64,000 bases of DNA from CAZUSO01 sp964622775 (GCA_964622775.1 CAZUSO010000002.1:1-64000); one strand, 5' to 3'. Positions 27,387 through 35,863 are shown, numbered from the stretch's first letter. A program made the numbers and translations. The notes: generated by a model not told the origin, from the letters alone.

Positions 27387-28880
27387 ATGTCTCAACTTCA
27401 TTTATATAATTCCTACACAAGGCAAAAAGAAAAGCTTGAACCTTTAACGCCCGGGCACGTGGGCTTATATGTGTGCGGACCAACGGTTAGCGGCGAGTCG
27501 CATCTGGGGCATGCACGGCCTTACGTCACCTTTGATGTGGTGAACCGTTACCTGCGTCATCTCGGCTATAAAGTGCGTTATGTGCGCAATATTACCGATG
27601 CCGGACACTTTGAAGAAGAAGGCCGTGAAGCGGAAGATAAGGTAAGCAGCAAGGCTGTTTTGGAGCAATTGGAGCCTATGGAACTGGTGCAGAAATACAC
27701 CAATCTCTATCATTGGGGCATGCACCGTTTCAATTGCCTGGAGCCTTCCATTGAGCCTACTGCTACGGGACATATCATTGAGCAGATCAGTATGATAGAA
27801 GCAATTATCGCCAGAGGCTATGCTTATGAAGTGAACGGCTCCGTTTATTTTGATGTGAAAAAATACGCAGAAAAATATCCTTATGGTAAGCTTTCCGGTA
27901 GGGTGATTGATGACTTGTTGGAGACTACCCGCGAACTGGACGGGCAGGAGGAAAAAAGAAATAAAACCGATTTTGCTTTATGGAAAAAGGCGCCGGCGGA
28001 GCATATTATGCGCTGGAAAAGCCCATGGGGTGAGGGTTTCCCCGGCTGGCACATCGAGTGTTCCGCCATGAGCAGCAAATACCTTGGTAAGAGTTTTGAT
28101 ATTCACGGCGGCGGGATGGATTTGCAGTTCCCGCATCATGAAAGCGAGATTGCCCAGTCCAATATTGCGCATGGCTGTATGCCGGTGCGCTACTGGATGC
28201 ACAATAACATGATTACCATCAATGGCAAAAAAATGGGCAAGAGCTATAACAATGTGATCAAGCTGACCGAATTGTTCAGTGGTAATCATCCATTATTGGA
28301 ACAGGCTTACCACCCGATGGTGATTCGTTTTTATATTTTACAAACGCATTACCGCAGCACTTTGGATTTTTCCAATGAAGCATTGCAGGCATCGGAACGT
28401 GCATTCAAACGTTTGTGGGAGGCTTATGAAGTATTGCAGAAATTACCGCAGGGGGAAAATGCTGTCGCTAAAGATGCAGCACTGGAAAATAAGGTAAAAC
28501 AATATTGCCTTGCCTGTGCGGATGATCTGAATGACGATTTCAATACGGCGAAAGTGATTGCCAATTTGTTTGAGCTGGCGCCGGTTATAAATGGAATTAA
28601 AGGCGGGCAGATTGCCGGTGATGCGCTAAGCGGCGAAACTCTGTGCTTACTTCGGGACACGTTTCAGACTTACCTGGTTGATGTGCTGGGTATGCAGTCC
28701 ATGAAAGAAAGTGATGGCGGTAAGTTGGATAAGGTGCTGCAGCTTATTATTGAAATGCGTAAAGATGCCAAAAAGCGGAAGGATTTTGCAGTTTCAGATA
28801 ATATCCGCAATACGCTTGCTGCGGCAGGCATTCAACTGAAAGATGAAAAAGACGGGAGTGTGAGTTATACCATTGAATAA
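27387..28880 (+). CDS. cysS: Cysteine-tRNA ligase
   Basis: Charges tRNA-Cys with cysteine. The 497-residue class I synthetase shows the zinc ligand Cys in YVCGPTVSG near residue 28, the HIGH-type motif HLGHARPYV, further zinc ligands in HIECSAMSSK and HHESEIAQ near residues 220-250, and the KMSKS-type loop KKMGKSYNN near residue 285. A C-terminal anticodon-binding domain ends with the DNIRNTLAAAGIQLKDEKDG segment typical of CysRS. Start fixed by the family N-terminus and the promoter position. A small hairpin (28912-28926) follows the stop. Confidence 0.96.
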   Translation: MSQLHLYNSYTRQKEKLEPLTPGHVGLYVCGPTVSGESHLGHARPYVTFDVVNRYLRHLGYKVRYVRNITDAGHFEEEGREAEDKVSSKAVLEQLEPMELVQKYTNLYHWGMHRFNCLEPSIEPTATGHIIEQISMIEAIIARGYAYEVNGSVYFDVKKYAEKYPYGKLSGRVIDDLLETTRELDGQEEKRNKTDFALWKKAPAEHIMRWKSPWGEGFPGWHIECSAMSSKYLGKSFDIHGGGMDLQFPHHESEIAQSNIAHGCMPVRYWMHNNMITINGKKMGKSYNNVIKLTELFSGNHPLLEQAYHPMVIRFYILQTHYRSTLDFSNEALQASERAFKRLWEAYEVLQKLPQGENAVAKDAALENKVKQYCLACADDLNDDFNTAKVIANLFELAPVINGIKGGQIAGDALSGETLCLLRDTFQTYLVDVLGMQSMKESDGGKLDKVLQLIIEMRKDAKKRKDFAVSDNIRNTLAAAGIQLKDEKDGSVSYTIE

Positions 28881-28911
28881 TGAGATAATTTCAAATTATG
28901 TATTGCTATTC

Positions 28912-28926
28912 GCGGCTTGCAGCCGC
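28912..28926 (+). terminator. Weak hairpin after cysS
   Basis: GCGGCT/AGCCGC with a TGC loop about 30 bases past the stop, followed only by TAATTAGTTTGATT rather than a clean T run. Confidence 0.3.
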
Positions 28927-28956
28927 TAATTAGTTTGATTATTGAAAATATGATAC

Positions 28957-29130
28957 ATGATTGCTACAAAAGTTGAAGAAATAACAAAACGTATATGGAC
29001 TGATATAGATTTAGCCGCTAAATATAATCTTGTGTATGGTGAAGAAACCATTACGGATTCTGTTTTACTTGAATTACCCCAATTTCACAACCTGCTTTTC
29101 TTTTTGATGTCTTATAAAAAAACAATATAA
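28957..29130 (+). CDS. 57-residue open frame, probably the truncated N-terminus of a larger protein
   Basis: Reads MIATKVEEITKRIWTDIDLA... then GEETITDSVLLELPQFHN and ends shortly after in a less protein-like tail (LLFFLMSYKKTI). The first part looks like a genuine N-terminus; similar E-E-x-I-T-D-x-x-L-L-x-L strings occur in DUF6615-type proteins, but I cannot confirm this. The adjacent relics of transposases suggest truncation by an insertion or deletion. AT-rich compared with cysS. Confidence 0.35.
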   Translation: MIATKVEEITKRIWTDIDLAAKYNLVYGEETITDSVLLELPQFHNLLFFLMSYKKTI

Positions 29131-29315
29131 ATAAGGTCAGGCAATGTTCCGGGCAGTATTTTTTGTTTGATTTCCGGCCTTGTGTGCATACCTCCTCTTA
29201 CCCATAATTGCCTATAGCCAGATTTTTGTGCCGGTAAACAGATAAGACTAAGTGGGGTAAAGTGGTTTGTATTTTTTAGTGGTGAAGATTTTAAGGATAT
29301 GCCGCCTGCCGGATT

Positions 29316-29753
29316 TTATCCACCTGACAGGAAGTGTGACAAAATGAAGAATAAACATTTCAAAAGCATCGCTTCTTCTACGAAAATGAGTTTTGCAGCA
29401 AGCATTCCTTTTACTAAGTTGAATAGCAAATATACCACAGCCATAGCATACAGGTATATCGTGTTCATCTCAAAAGTATCAAATGGCATCTTGTTCCAGT
29501 TGAAATCGTAGTCCGGCTCCCTGAAGTGATGCTCGCCATCGCAGCCTCTTTGATTGTAGTGTTCGATGATTTGCAAAGGTGTCATCTTTATGTCTGATGT
29601 GATGATGGCATAATAGCGATAGCCACTCTTTTCTCCGATTTCCATCTGTCCATCTATCTTGTAACGATAAGCTACAATGCACCTTGGCTTTTCTTCCTGT
29701 CCGAAAACAGGCTCTTCGATGGAAGTTACTTCTATGCGCTTATTACCCGGCAT
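29316..29753 (-). pseudogene. C-terminal fragment of an IS1380-family transposase
   Basis: About 145 codons reading YRYYAIITSDIKMTPLQIIEHYNQRG and FRE-x-DYDFNWNKMPFDTFEMNTIYLYAMAVVYLLFNLVK, the recognisable end of IS1380-type DDE transposases. The N-terminal two thirds are missing: upstream the frame runs directly into a relic of another gene, hsdM. No terminal inverted repeats are evident. The fragment cannot be an active transposase. Confidence 0.75.
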
Positions 29754-29756
29754 TAC

Positions 29757-30168
29757 CCATTGTACTCAACTGGATGTTGGTTAAGATTTTTTGAAGGTCT
29801 TTCAAGTATGAAGTTTGTTTTGGTTTCGTCAAATTGGTCAATATCTTTATTGTTACCTACTCCTCTTTTAGCAACTTCACTAAAAAACCCTCCGGGTTTT
29901 AAGAAATAGCCCAATTTTTCCATGGATTCTTCTTTTATGGCTTCTAAGAAATCATTGGCTTGTGGCGTTTTGGCGTTATTTCACGAAACCTGATTTTGTC
30001 TTGCTTCAAAATGTCGTTGGTGAAAATTTCCATTTTCCCGCTCAGGTATTTATAGAAAATGAAGCCCAAAATATAGTCATGAACCTCCTCCGCATTCATT
30101 TTGCCGCTCAGGGTATGGGCAATGTTCCAAAGCTGTTATTCTAATACTTGTTTTTGGTCTTCTGACAC
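29757..30168 (-). pseudogene. Relic of a type I restriction-modification methyltransferase gene (hsdM N-terminus)
   Basis: Minus-strand text is a decayed HsdM N-terminal domain. From a GTG at 30168 it reads SEDQKQVLE, an in-frame TAA, then QLWNIAHTLSGKMNAEEVHDYILGFIFYKYLSGKME. A frameshift leads to NDFLEAIKEESMEKLGYFLKP and EVAKRGVGNNKDID. A further shift leads to DLQKILTNIQLSTMG. All of these are typical of HsdM. The sequence then switches without a break into the IS1380 transposase fragment. It is a different lineage from the intact hsdM at 46-48 kb, which starts MFEQTFKNIDDIL. Confidence 0.75.
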
Positions 30169-30223
30169 ATCTCTTTATTTCTTTTCATTATTGTCCGACT
30201 AAAATAGCATAAAAAAAGGGATA

Positions 30224-30255
30224 AAAAAGGATGGTTCGTAAGAACCATCCTTTTT
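30224..30255. terminator. Bidirectional terminator
   Basis: A5-GGATGGTTC-GTAA-GAACCATCC-T5: a perfect 9-bp stem flanked by A and T runs on either side, so it can act in both directions. It lies between the hsdM relic and the IS4-type fragment. Confidence 0.8.
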
Positions 30256-30292
30256 AGTTAAATTTGAGTTACCATACTTAACCTTAGCAATA

Positions 30293-30469
30293 ATGGATAA
30301 AGATAAAAAGCTTACCGGACAGCCGGTGTTATCGGAGATATTAGATTTAATTAGCAGTTCTTTGATTACTAAGGTAAGCAGAAAGTACAAAGCCAACCGC
30401 TATTATAAGAAACTTGCCCTTACGCGTACATCTGGTAAGCCTGTTGTAAAGTGGTTTCAGTTACTGTAA
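30293..30469 (+). pseudogene. N-terminal fragment of an IS4-type (DUF4372) transposase
   Basis: A 58-codon frame reading MDKDKKLTGQPVLSEILDLI and then NRYYKKLA. LTGQP...S...L followed by RYYKK is the usual N-terminal (DUF4372) domain of IS4-group transposases. It loses homology after about 42 residues and stops. No catalytic DDE domain remains. Confidence 0.65.
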
Positions 30470-30542
30470 CGGCCTGATAACAACCGAGCGTGTTGAAAAC
30501 TGTTCTATACGCTACAATTATTGCAATTAACCAAACAGGATT

Positions 30543-30671
30543 TTAGTCAAATGGTTCTGTTTTCATAACGTCCGTTTTTGTCATAACGCGGTCTGTTATT
30601 GTTGATAGAATTGCAAGTACTGCAAGCCCTGCAATAACAGCCCCGGTGCTTTTCAATGTTGCTTTTTTCAT
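30543..30671 (-). CDS. Short membrane-anchored peptide, probably a truncated gene
   Basis: 42 residues: MKKATLKSTGAVIAGLAVLA... with one hydrophobic helix and a short polar tail (TKTDVMKTEPFD). Its ATG overlaps the stop of the upstream AHSA1 gene (ATGA), so it is translationally coupled to that operon. Longer membrane proteins starting with K-STGAVxAG are common in Bacteroidota; this one stops early and probably lost its remainder in the rearrangement that left the adjacent IS fragment. Confidence 0.5.
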   Translation of the reverse strand: MKKATLKSTGAVIAGLAVLAILSTITDRVMTKTDVMKTEPFD

Positions 30672-31165
30672 TTTTTTAGCGTTGATAATAATGTGTCAAG
30701 TTCATTTAAGGTCATTGTAAATCCTTCTTTGAAGCCCATTGCAATCATCTTCTCCATTCTCTCTTGGGATTCATTGTAAATAGAGATATGCACGGTCGTA
30801 GTTCCGTTTAGTTCGCTGAAAGTCAAATCCCAATCAGAGCCTGGCAAATCAGGATTTTCATCTTTGTCTGCAAAAGCGTTCAAAAATTTGAAATTGGTTT
30901 TCGGACTAATGGAAGTATATTGTTGAATTGACCAATGCTCTTGCCCTTCGGGACTTACCATTGCGTAAAATCTACGTCCGCCAACTTTGAATTCCATTGC
31001 TTTCGTTTTTGATTTGAAAGGCTTAGGTGCCCACCATTGGTCAAGAATTTCGGGATTTGTCCATGCTTCCCATACCAATTCACGGTCTGCATTAAATTCA
31101 CGTTTTATGTTTACCGTGTTGTTTTCTTTGTTGACTATGAAGTCAAATAATAAATTGCTGTTCAT
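30668..31165 (-). CDS. SRPBCC (AHSA1-like) domain protein, paralog 1
   Basis: A 165-residue single-domain protein of the START/AHSA1 superfamily, which binds hydrophobic ligands or acts as a chaperone cofactor-like fold. Signature parts are REFNADRELVWEAWTNPEILDQWW, FKVGGRRFYAMVSPEG, and the C-terminal MGFKEGFTMTLNELDTLL helix. It is one of three adjacent related copies behind an ArsR-type regulator, an arrangement widespread in bacteria; the ligand is unknown. Start codon context MNSNLLFDFIVNKENN is shared with the next copy, proving a local duplication. Confidence 0.85.
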   Translation of the reverse strand: MNSNLLFDFIVNKENNTVNIKREFNADRELVWEAWTNPEILDQWWAPKPFKSKTKAMEFKVGGRRFYAMVSPEGQEHWSIQQYTSISPKTNFKFLNAFADKDENPDLPGSDWDLTFSELNGTTTVHISIYNESQERMEKMIAMGFKEGFTMTLNELDTLLSTLKK

Positions 31166-31166
31166 T

Positions 31167-31673
31167 TTATTTGTTTTTTAATGTTAATAATAACTCGTCC
31201 AAATTTCCAAGAGCCATTGTAAGTCCCTCTTTAAAGCCCATTGCAATCATTTGTTCAATGTCTTCGAGTTTGTCGTGCTTTAAAGTTGCAGTGACGGTCG
31301 TGATACCCTTTTCTTCCGTGAAAATGTTTGTCCATAAAGAACGTGGTTTAATCGTGTTTTCATTTCCGCTTTCATCACAGAAAGTGTCTAACCAAGACAG
31401 CAATTTGGTTGTTTCAATAGTCTTATAATCTGCTTTGCACCACATTTTTTCATCTTGCGGGCCAACCATGGCATAGAGCCACATTCCGCCCACTCTCAAA
31501 TCTAATAATTTGGTTTCGATGTGATAGGGTTTTGGTGCCCACCATTGCTCTAACAATTTGGGTTTCGTCCAAGCATCCCAAACCAATGCAAGGCTGGCAT
31601 CAAATTCACGAGTGATGTGAATGATATTGTTTTCTTTGTTGACCGTGAAGTCGAATAATAAATTTGCTTTCAT
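31167..31673 (-). CDS. SRPBCC (AHSA1-like) domain protein, paralog 2
   Basis: A 168-residue paralog of the adjacent gene, sharing NLLFDF-V-NKENN at the N-terminus, REFDASLALVWDAWTKPKLLEQWWAPKPY, RVGGMWLYAMVGP, and MGFKEGLTMALGNLDELL at the C-terminus. It ends one base before the start of paralog 1, so the two are tightly coupled. Function as for the family: small ligand-binding fold, partner unknown. AT-rich codon use differs from the core genes on either side. Confidence 0.85.
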   Translation of the reverse strand: MKANLLFDFTVNKENNIIHITREFDASLALVWDAWTKPKLLEQWWAPKPYHIETKLLDLRVGGMWLYAMVGPQDEKMWCKADYKTIETTKLLSWLDTFCDESGNENTIKPRSLWTNIFTEEKGITTVTATLKHDKLEDIEQMIAMGFKEGLTMALGNLDELLLTLKNK

Positions 31674-31680
31674 TTTATTT

Positions 31681-32086
31681 TTATTTTAGTTGTTCAAGAT
31701 ATTTTTCAGGTCGTTCAAAGTTTTGTTTTTTCCCTTCTTTGGCATTGAATACGTTAATAATCGTTTCAAGCTCAAACAGCGAGCTCCATTCTATTTGAGT
31801 CTCTTCGCCTTTGGTTTCAAATAAAACGGTAGCAATAAAGTGCGGATTAAAATGTTCAAAAACGATTTTCTTTAATGGTGTAATTTCTTTGAGAACACTT
31901 CTGTTCGGATAGTTTTGTCCATTGGAATGATTGTGCAGTGTCAGCTTCGATGCTCCGCCTTCTTTAAAATCCACTTTATGTATGGTAGTGGTACGGTCGT
32001 TTGGCTCTCCACCATCGTGCGATGTGTTCGGGCTCTGTCCAGAGTTTCCAAACAAGGACAATCGGAGCTTTTACCATTCTTGTCAT
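31681..32086 (-). pseudogene. Third AHSA1-like gene, frameshifted
   Basis: From the ATG at 32086 the frame reads MTRMVKAPIVLVWKLWTEPEHIARWW, a normal AHSA1 N-terminus, then hits a stop. A one-base shift near 32005-32014 restores TTTIHKVDFKEGG...EITPLKKIVFEHFNPHFIATVLFE and the family C-terminus. The sequence on both sides of the shift is well conserved, so the lesion is recent or a sequencing error. The downstream part alone is open for 126 codons but lacks the first strand and helix. Confidence 0.7.
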
Positions 32087-32119
32087 TTTTAATTATCTCT
32101 TATCGGTATTCTCCATTGC

Positions 32120-32440
32120 TTATTTCTTTTGAATTTTTGCCAATAATTTATCAAGATTGTCAAAGCGGTCTTCCCAAATTTTACGGAATTGGGTCAGCCA
32201 TTTGTCTATTTCTTTCATTTTGTCTATTTCAAGTTGGTAATAGATTTCACGTCCCTGTTGTTTTTGCGTTACCAATTCGCACTCTGTCAAAATGCGAAGG
32301 TGTTTTGAAACTGCTTGTCGGGTTGTGTCAAAGTGTTCGGCAATGGTGTTTGGTGTCATTGCTTGTAACGCAATAAGTGTAATAATCGCCCGTCTTGTCG
32401 GGTCGGCTATTGCCTGAAAAATATCACGTCTCGTCTGCAT
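32120..32440 (-). CDS. ArsR-family winged-helix transcriptional regulator
   Basis: A 106-residue repressor-type protein: MQTRRDIFQAIADPTRRAII (first helices), then the DNA-reading helix-turn-helix MTPNTIAEHFDTTRQAVSKHLRIL and the wing ELVTQKQQGREIYYQLE. No metal-binding cysteine motif is present, so it belongs to the group found beside AHSA1 genes rather than to metal sensors. The start at MQTRRD is chosen because a promoter element overlaps the longer form. It leads the minus-strand operon with three AHSA1 copies and probably represses its own promoter. Confidence 0.88.
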   Translation of the reverse strand: MQTRRDIFQAIADPTRRAIITLIALQAMTPNTIAEHFDTTRQAVSKHLRILTECELVTQKQQGREIYYQLEIDKMKEIDKWLTQFRKIWEDRFDNLDKLLAKIQKK

Positions 32441-32441
32441 A

Positions 32442-32489
32442 TTGCAATTATTTGGTTGCAAATATACGTGCAATTTTTTAGTTGCGCAA
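32442..32489 (-). promoter_or_regulatory. Promoter and candidate operator of the arsR-AHSA1 operon
   Basis: The -7 element TATATTTG lies at 32459-32466 (minus strand). Three palindromic TTGC-type boxes surround it: TTGCAA at 32442-32447 and 32456-32461, and TTGCGCAA at 32482-32489. Their placement over the promoter suits autorepression by the ArsR-type protein; binding is inferred. Confidence 0.45.
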
Positions 32490-33070
32490 TTTTTTTCAAA
32501 AAAATTTTGTCAGGCACTAAAATTTGGGGTGGTGGGGTGGGCTTGGTTTGTTCGTTTTTTCAGTTGGTTGATGTCTGCATGGTAGTCGCTCTAAAATGGC
32601 AGATAACATCGGCGGCTTTGCAAAGGAGTGGAAAAGGAAGCGATAAGTTTCCTTTTAGCACTATCGTGAGCAACCCCATTTTTCATTTGCTAATTTACAC
32701 TTTTCAGGCAAATAAAAAATGGTTTTTGCGGCAAAAAACTACAGATGTTGGGTTCTGCTCTTAGCCCGCTCTTTTGTAAAACCGCTTGTTGCCAGCAGTG
32801 TTTTTAGTCGGTCATTATCCTCTGCATCTCAGCATTGCTTTAGCCTGTAAGAAGGAAAATAAAGGTAGAAATAGTATGAGTTGTATTGCGAATACAACGG
32901 GGTCTCCTGGGTCCCCGGTTTTGTACACTTTACAAACGACAATCTATATAATACAAATAAATACATATATAAGTTGTCGGCACAGTAAAAAACGAGGCGA
33001 CGAAGTAATACGCCATCCCGCGGGATGCACCTGGCGGAATGATATTCGCTGTAAAGCGGCTGCGAATCCT
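32490..33070. other. Spacer between the ArsR cluster and lpxH, with palindromes
   Basis: No gene supported. It holds a boundary-like phrase ACCGCTTGTTGCCAGCAGTG (around 32779-32798), similar to the phrase beside the R-M locus at 40950. It also has the inverted repeat GTTGTATT/AATACAAC (32880-32898), and the perfect 14-bp palindrome CATCCCGCGGGATG (33014-33027). Base composition changes from AT-rich to the core value across this spacer. Confidence 0.45.
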
Positions 33071-33078
33071 TATTTTTG
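33071..33078 (+). promoter_or_regulatory. Promoter -7 element for lpxH
   Basis: TATTTTTG, leaving about 20 bases of leader before the ATG at 33103. It overlaps the alternative upstream TTG start, which is therefore rejected. Confidence 0.55.
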
Positions 33079-33102
33079 CAGCTACGCATCATATTACAGC
33101 CC

Positions 33103-33867
33103 ATGAATTTGCCTCAGGGTAAAAAGATATATTTCGCTTCTGATTTCCATTTGGGTATTCCCGACAAAGCCGGCAGCCGTAGCCGGGAACATCGTATTTG
33201 TCAATGGCTTGACAGCATCAGGCATGACGCTCATATTATTTATCTGGTTGGCGATTTGTTTGATGTCTGGTTTGAATATAAAAATGTAATCCCCAAAGGA
33301 TATGCCCGTTTTTTTGGCAAGCTTGCTGAACTTACTGATGCCGGGCTGCGCATAGAAGCCTTCACCGGCAATCATGATTTGTGGATGCGTGGTTATTTTG
33401 AAGAGGAATTTAATATTCCGGTTCACCATGAACCGATTATGATAACCATTAACGGGAAACAATTTTTCATTGCGCATGGCGATGGGCTTGGTCCCGGTGA
33501 TAAGGGCTATAAATTCCTAAAAAAAATCATGAGCAGCTCCATCCTGCAGTGGTTGTATCGCAGACTGCATCCGGACACCGGTGTGGGACTGGCAAACTTT
33601 TTCAGCAGGCTGGGACCAAAGCATACGAATAGCGAAAAGGAGTTTCTCGGGGAAGACAAGGAATGGTTAGTGTTGTTTTGTAAAGAAAAACTTCGGGAAC
33701 AACATTATGATTACTTTATCTTTGGCCACCGTCATCTTGCGATCAGCTATGCCCTCCGGCCTGACAGCCTGTATGTGAACCTGGGCGACTGGCTGCATTA
33801 CAACAGTTTTGCTGTATTTGACGGAGCAAGCCTGAGATTAGAATATTTTAAATCAACCGAAAGCTGA
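33103..33867 (+). CDS. lpxH: UDP-2,3-diacylglucosamine diphosphatase (LpxH-type)
   Basis: Hydrolyses UDP-2,3-diacylglucosamine to lipid X in lipid A synthesis. The 254-residue metallophosphoesterase shows all metal motifs: DFHLG near residue 14, GDLFD near 50, GNHD near 87, HGDG near 126 and GHRH near 212. Length and order match LpxH; other calcineurin-like phosphatases lack the HLG-plus-GDLFD combination. Inner-membrane-associated by function, without transmembrane segments. It ends immediately before a SixA-like gene (ATG two bases after the stop codon), implying an operon. Confidence 0.88.
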   Translation: MNLPQGKKIYFASDFHLGIPDKAGSRSREHRICQWLDSIRHDAHIIYLVGDLFDVWFEYKNVIPKGYARFFGKLAELTDAGLRIEAFTGNHDLWMRGYFEEEFNIPVHHEPIMITINGKQFFIAHGDGLGPGDKGYKFLKKIMSSSILQWLYRRLHPDTGVGLANFFSRLGPKHTNSEKEFLGEDKEWLVLFCKEKLREQHYDYFIFGHRHLAISYALRPDSLYVNLGDWLHYNSFAVFDGASLRLEYFKSTES

Positions 33868-33868
33868 T

Positions 33869-34363
33869 ATGAAAACTATTGTGTTGATACGACATGCTAA
33901 AACGGAAAGCTATGCAGCCGAAGGTGGCGATTTCAACCGCCAACTGACGGCCTCCGGCCTGCAGGATACCATAACGATGGCCAGGCGACTGACCGCAAAG
34001 CAAATTATTCCGGATATGATTGTGGCCAGCATGGCTAAAAGAGCTGCGCAAACCGCTATATCAATAGCGGTGCACATGCAGGTTGACGAGGATAAGATCT
34101 ATTGGTCGCAAATGCTGTACCAGGGCGATCCCCTTGCGTTTTCAGAAAAAATATCCCAACTTCCCGATGAGGTGAACACCGCTTTCTTCATTGCCCATAA
34201 CCCGGGTATAACGGCGTTTGCCAATGAGCTGGCTCACCCTCATATCATTGATCATATTCCTACCTGTGGCATGGTGGGATTGCGTATTGATGCAAACCAA
34301 TGGTGTGATGTGGCATCGGCAGGCGTCTCCTTTTTATTTTTCGATTATCCCAAAAGCATTTGA
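33869..34363 (+). CDS. Histidine phosphatase, SixA-like
   Basis: A 164-residue short histidine phosphatase. The catalytic RHA motif is in VLIRHAKTES at residues 8-9; conserved partners are AKRAAQTA near residue 60 and IAHNPGIT near residue 110, whose His is the second catalytic histidine. SixA in other bacteria dephosphorylates phospho-histidine proteins, but the target here is unknown. It lies between lpxH and the kinase-RapZ fusion with gaps of one and fifteen bases, probably in one transcript. Confidence 0.88.
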   Translation: MKTIVLIRHAKTESYAAEGGDFNRQLTASGLQDTITMARRLTAKQIIPDMIVASMAKRAAQTAISIAVHMQVDEDKIYWSQMLYQGDPLAFSEKISQLPDEVNTAFFIAHNPGITAFANELAHPHIIDHIPTCGMVGLRIDANQWCDVASAGVSFLFFDYPKSI

Positions 34364-34378
34364 CAGCAAATACCCTAA

Positions 34379-35827
34379 ATGGAAGTACAAAAAAAATTAC
34401 AGGAACTGTTTGAAAAACACTTCAACGAAGCTCCGCAAACTATTGAACCTATGCCGGCTTCCGGCTCCGACCGGCGCTATTTCAGAATTACCGGTGCTTC
34501 GGGATCCGCTATCGGAGTGCACAATCCGGACCGGAATGAAAACGGTACATTTATCTACTTCACCCAATTGTTTTCCAAAGCAAAACTTCGGGTGCCGGAA
34601 CTTTATGAGATAGCCTCGAATAAGGAGACTTATCTGATCCAGGACTTAGGTGACGAATCTTTATTTGGAATTTTGGAAAGAGAAGGCTTTACGGAAAATG
34701 TCAAATCGCTTTTCCGGAAAAGCATTGACGGACTGGTAAAGTTTCATTGGGAAGCGGGTCGTAAGGTGGATTATACCATGTGCTATTCCGCACGAATGTT
34801 CGACCGTCAGCAGATTTTATTAGATCTGCTGTATTTCAAATATTATTTTGTCGATCCTTTAAAGATTCATTACGATAAGATAGAATTGCTGACCGAGCTG
34901 GAAGCCTGGAGCCGCTCATTAGCGGCTTTGCAGCCGCAAACATTTATGTATCGTGACTTCCAGAGCCGAAATATCCAGGTGTATCAGAATCAGGTTTACT
35001 TTATAGATTACCAGGGCGGCATGCAGGGAATGCCTCAGTACGATCTGGCATCGCTGTTGTGGCAGGCTCGTGCACAGTTGCCGGAAGACTGGAAGAGCGA
35101 GCTGCTGAATTATTATTTTACCGCCATTCAGTCGCTGGACAGCATTCCGGCTTTTCACGAAACCGATTTCCGTAAAGGATACCTGGAATGTGTTTTACTG
35201 CGCATACTCCAAACCCTGGGTGCGTATGGATTCCGCGGTTTGATAGAAGGTAAATCTCATTTTATAAAAAGTATCAGCCCCGCCCTCCGTCAGTTGGAGT
35301 ATTTTCTGGATCAATATCCCAATCTGCCTGCATATAACGAGATCAGGAAAGTGCTGATGCAGTTGATAAAGCGGGGAATACAGGAGCGATTTAAGCAGAC
35401 GGCTTTACGGGCAGACGCATCGCTGAAAGTGCAGATTTATAGTTTTTCCTATAAAAAGGGAATTCCCGCTGACAGCACAGAACATGGCGGAGGCTTTGTA
35501 TTCGACTGCCGGGGCATACTGAATCCCGGTCGCCTGGATGCTTATAAAAATATTACCGGAAAAGATTCATCCGTCAAAACTTTTTTGGAAACACAAACCA
35601 AAATGCCGGAATTTCTGGAAGGTATATATCAGGTCATTGATCTTTCGGTAGAGGATTACCTCAGCCGAAATTTCGATCATCTTTCGGTTGCCTTTGGTTG
35701 TACGGGAGGACAGCACCGCTCCGTTTATGCAGCAGAAGCATTGGCGCAACACCTGAAGGAAAAATACGGGCTGGACGCCTCGATTCTGCATCTGGAGCAG
35801 GATGAAAACGAGATAAAGCGACGGTAA
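34379..35827 (+). CDS. Sugar kinase-like phosphotransferase fused to a RapZ C-terminal domain
   Basis: A 482-residue fusion. Residues 1-330 are an aminoglycoside-phosphotransferase-fold kinase: MYRDFQSRNIQV holds the catalytic Asp and Asn, and FIDYQGGMQG the metal-binding Asp. It resembles AmgK-type anomeric kinases of N-acetyl-amino sugars. Residues about 355-482 match the C-terminal domain of RapZ, including FGCTGGQHRSVYAAEALA; in enterobacteria this domain senses glucosamine-6-phosphate. The N-terminal GTPase-like half of RapZ is absent. The pairing suggests a cell-wall sugar recycling or sensing role; a MurU-like nucleotidyltransferase, the usual partner of AmgK, is not adjacent. The DAHP synthase gene follows. 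Confidence 0.82.
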   Translation: MEVQKKLQELFEKHFNEAPQTIEPMPASGSDRRYFRITGASGSAIGVHNPDRNENGTFIYFTQLFSKAKLRVPELYEIASNKETYLIQDLGDESLFGILEREGFTENVKSLFRKSIDGLVKFHWEAGRKVDYTMCYSARMFDRQQILLDLLYFKYYFVDPLKIHYDKIELLTELEAWSRSLAALQPQTFMYRDFQSRNIQVYQNQVYFIDYQGGMQGMPQYDLASLLWQARAQLPEDWKSELLNYYFTAIQSLDSIPAFHETDFRKGYLECVLLRILQTLGAYGFRGLIEGKSHFIKSISPALRQLEYFLDQYPNLPAYNEIRKVLMQLIKRGIQERFKQTALRADASLKVQIYSFSYKKGIPADSTEHGGGFVFDCRGILNPGRLDAYKNITGKDSSVKTFLETQTKMPEFLEGIYQVIDLSVEDYLSRNFDHLSVAFGCTGGQHRSVYAAEALAQHLKEKYGLDASILHLEQDENEIKRR

Positions 35828-35849
35828 CCTTTTATACTTCCGTTATCGC

Positions 35850-35857
35850 TAACTTTG
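35850..35857 (+). promoter_or_regulatory. Promoter -7 element directly before the DAHP synthase start
   Basis: TAACTTTG ends seven bases before the ATG at 35864, so the mRNA would be leaderless or nearly so. The upstream kinase may also be co-transcribed, as the gap between genes is only 36 bases. Confidence 0.45.
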
Positions 35858-35863
35858 CGGTTT

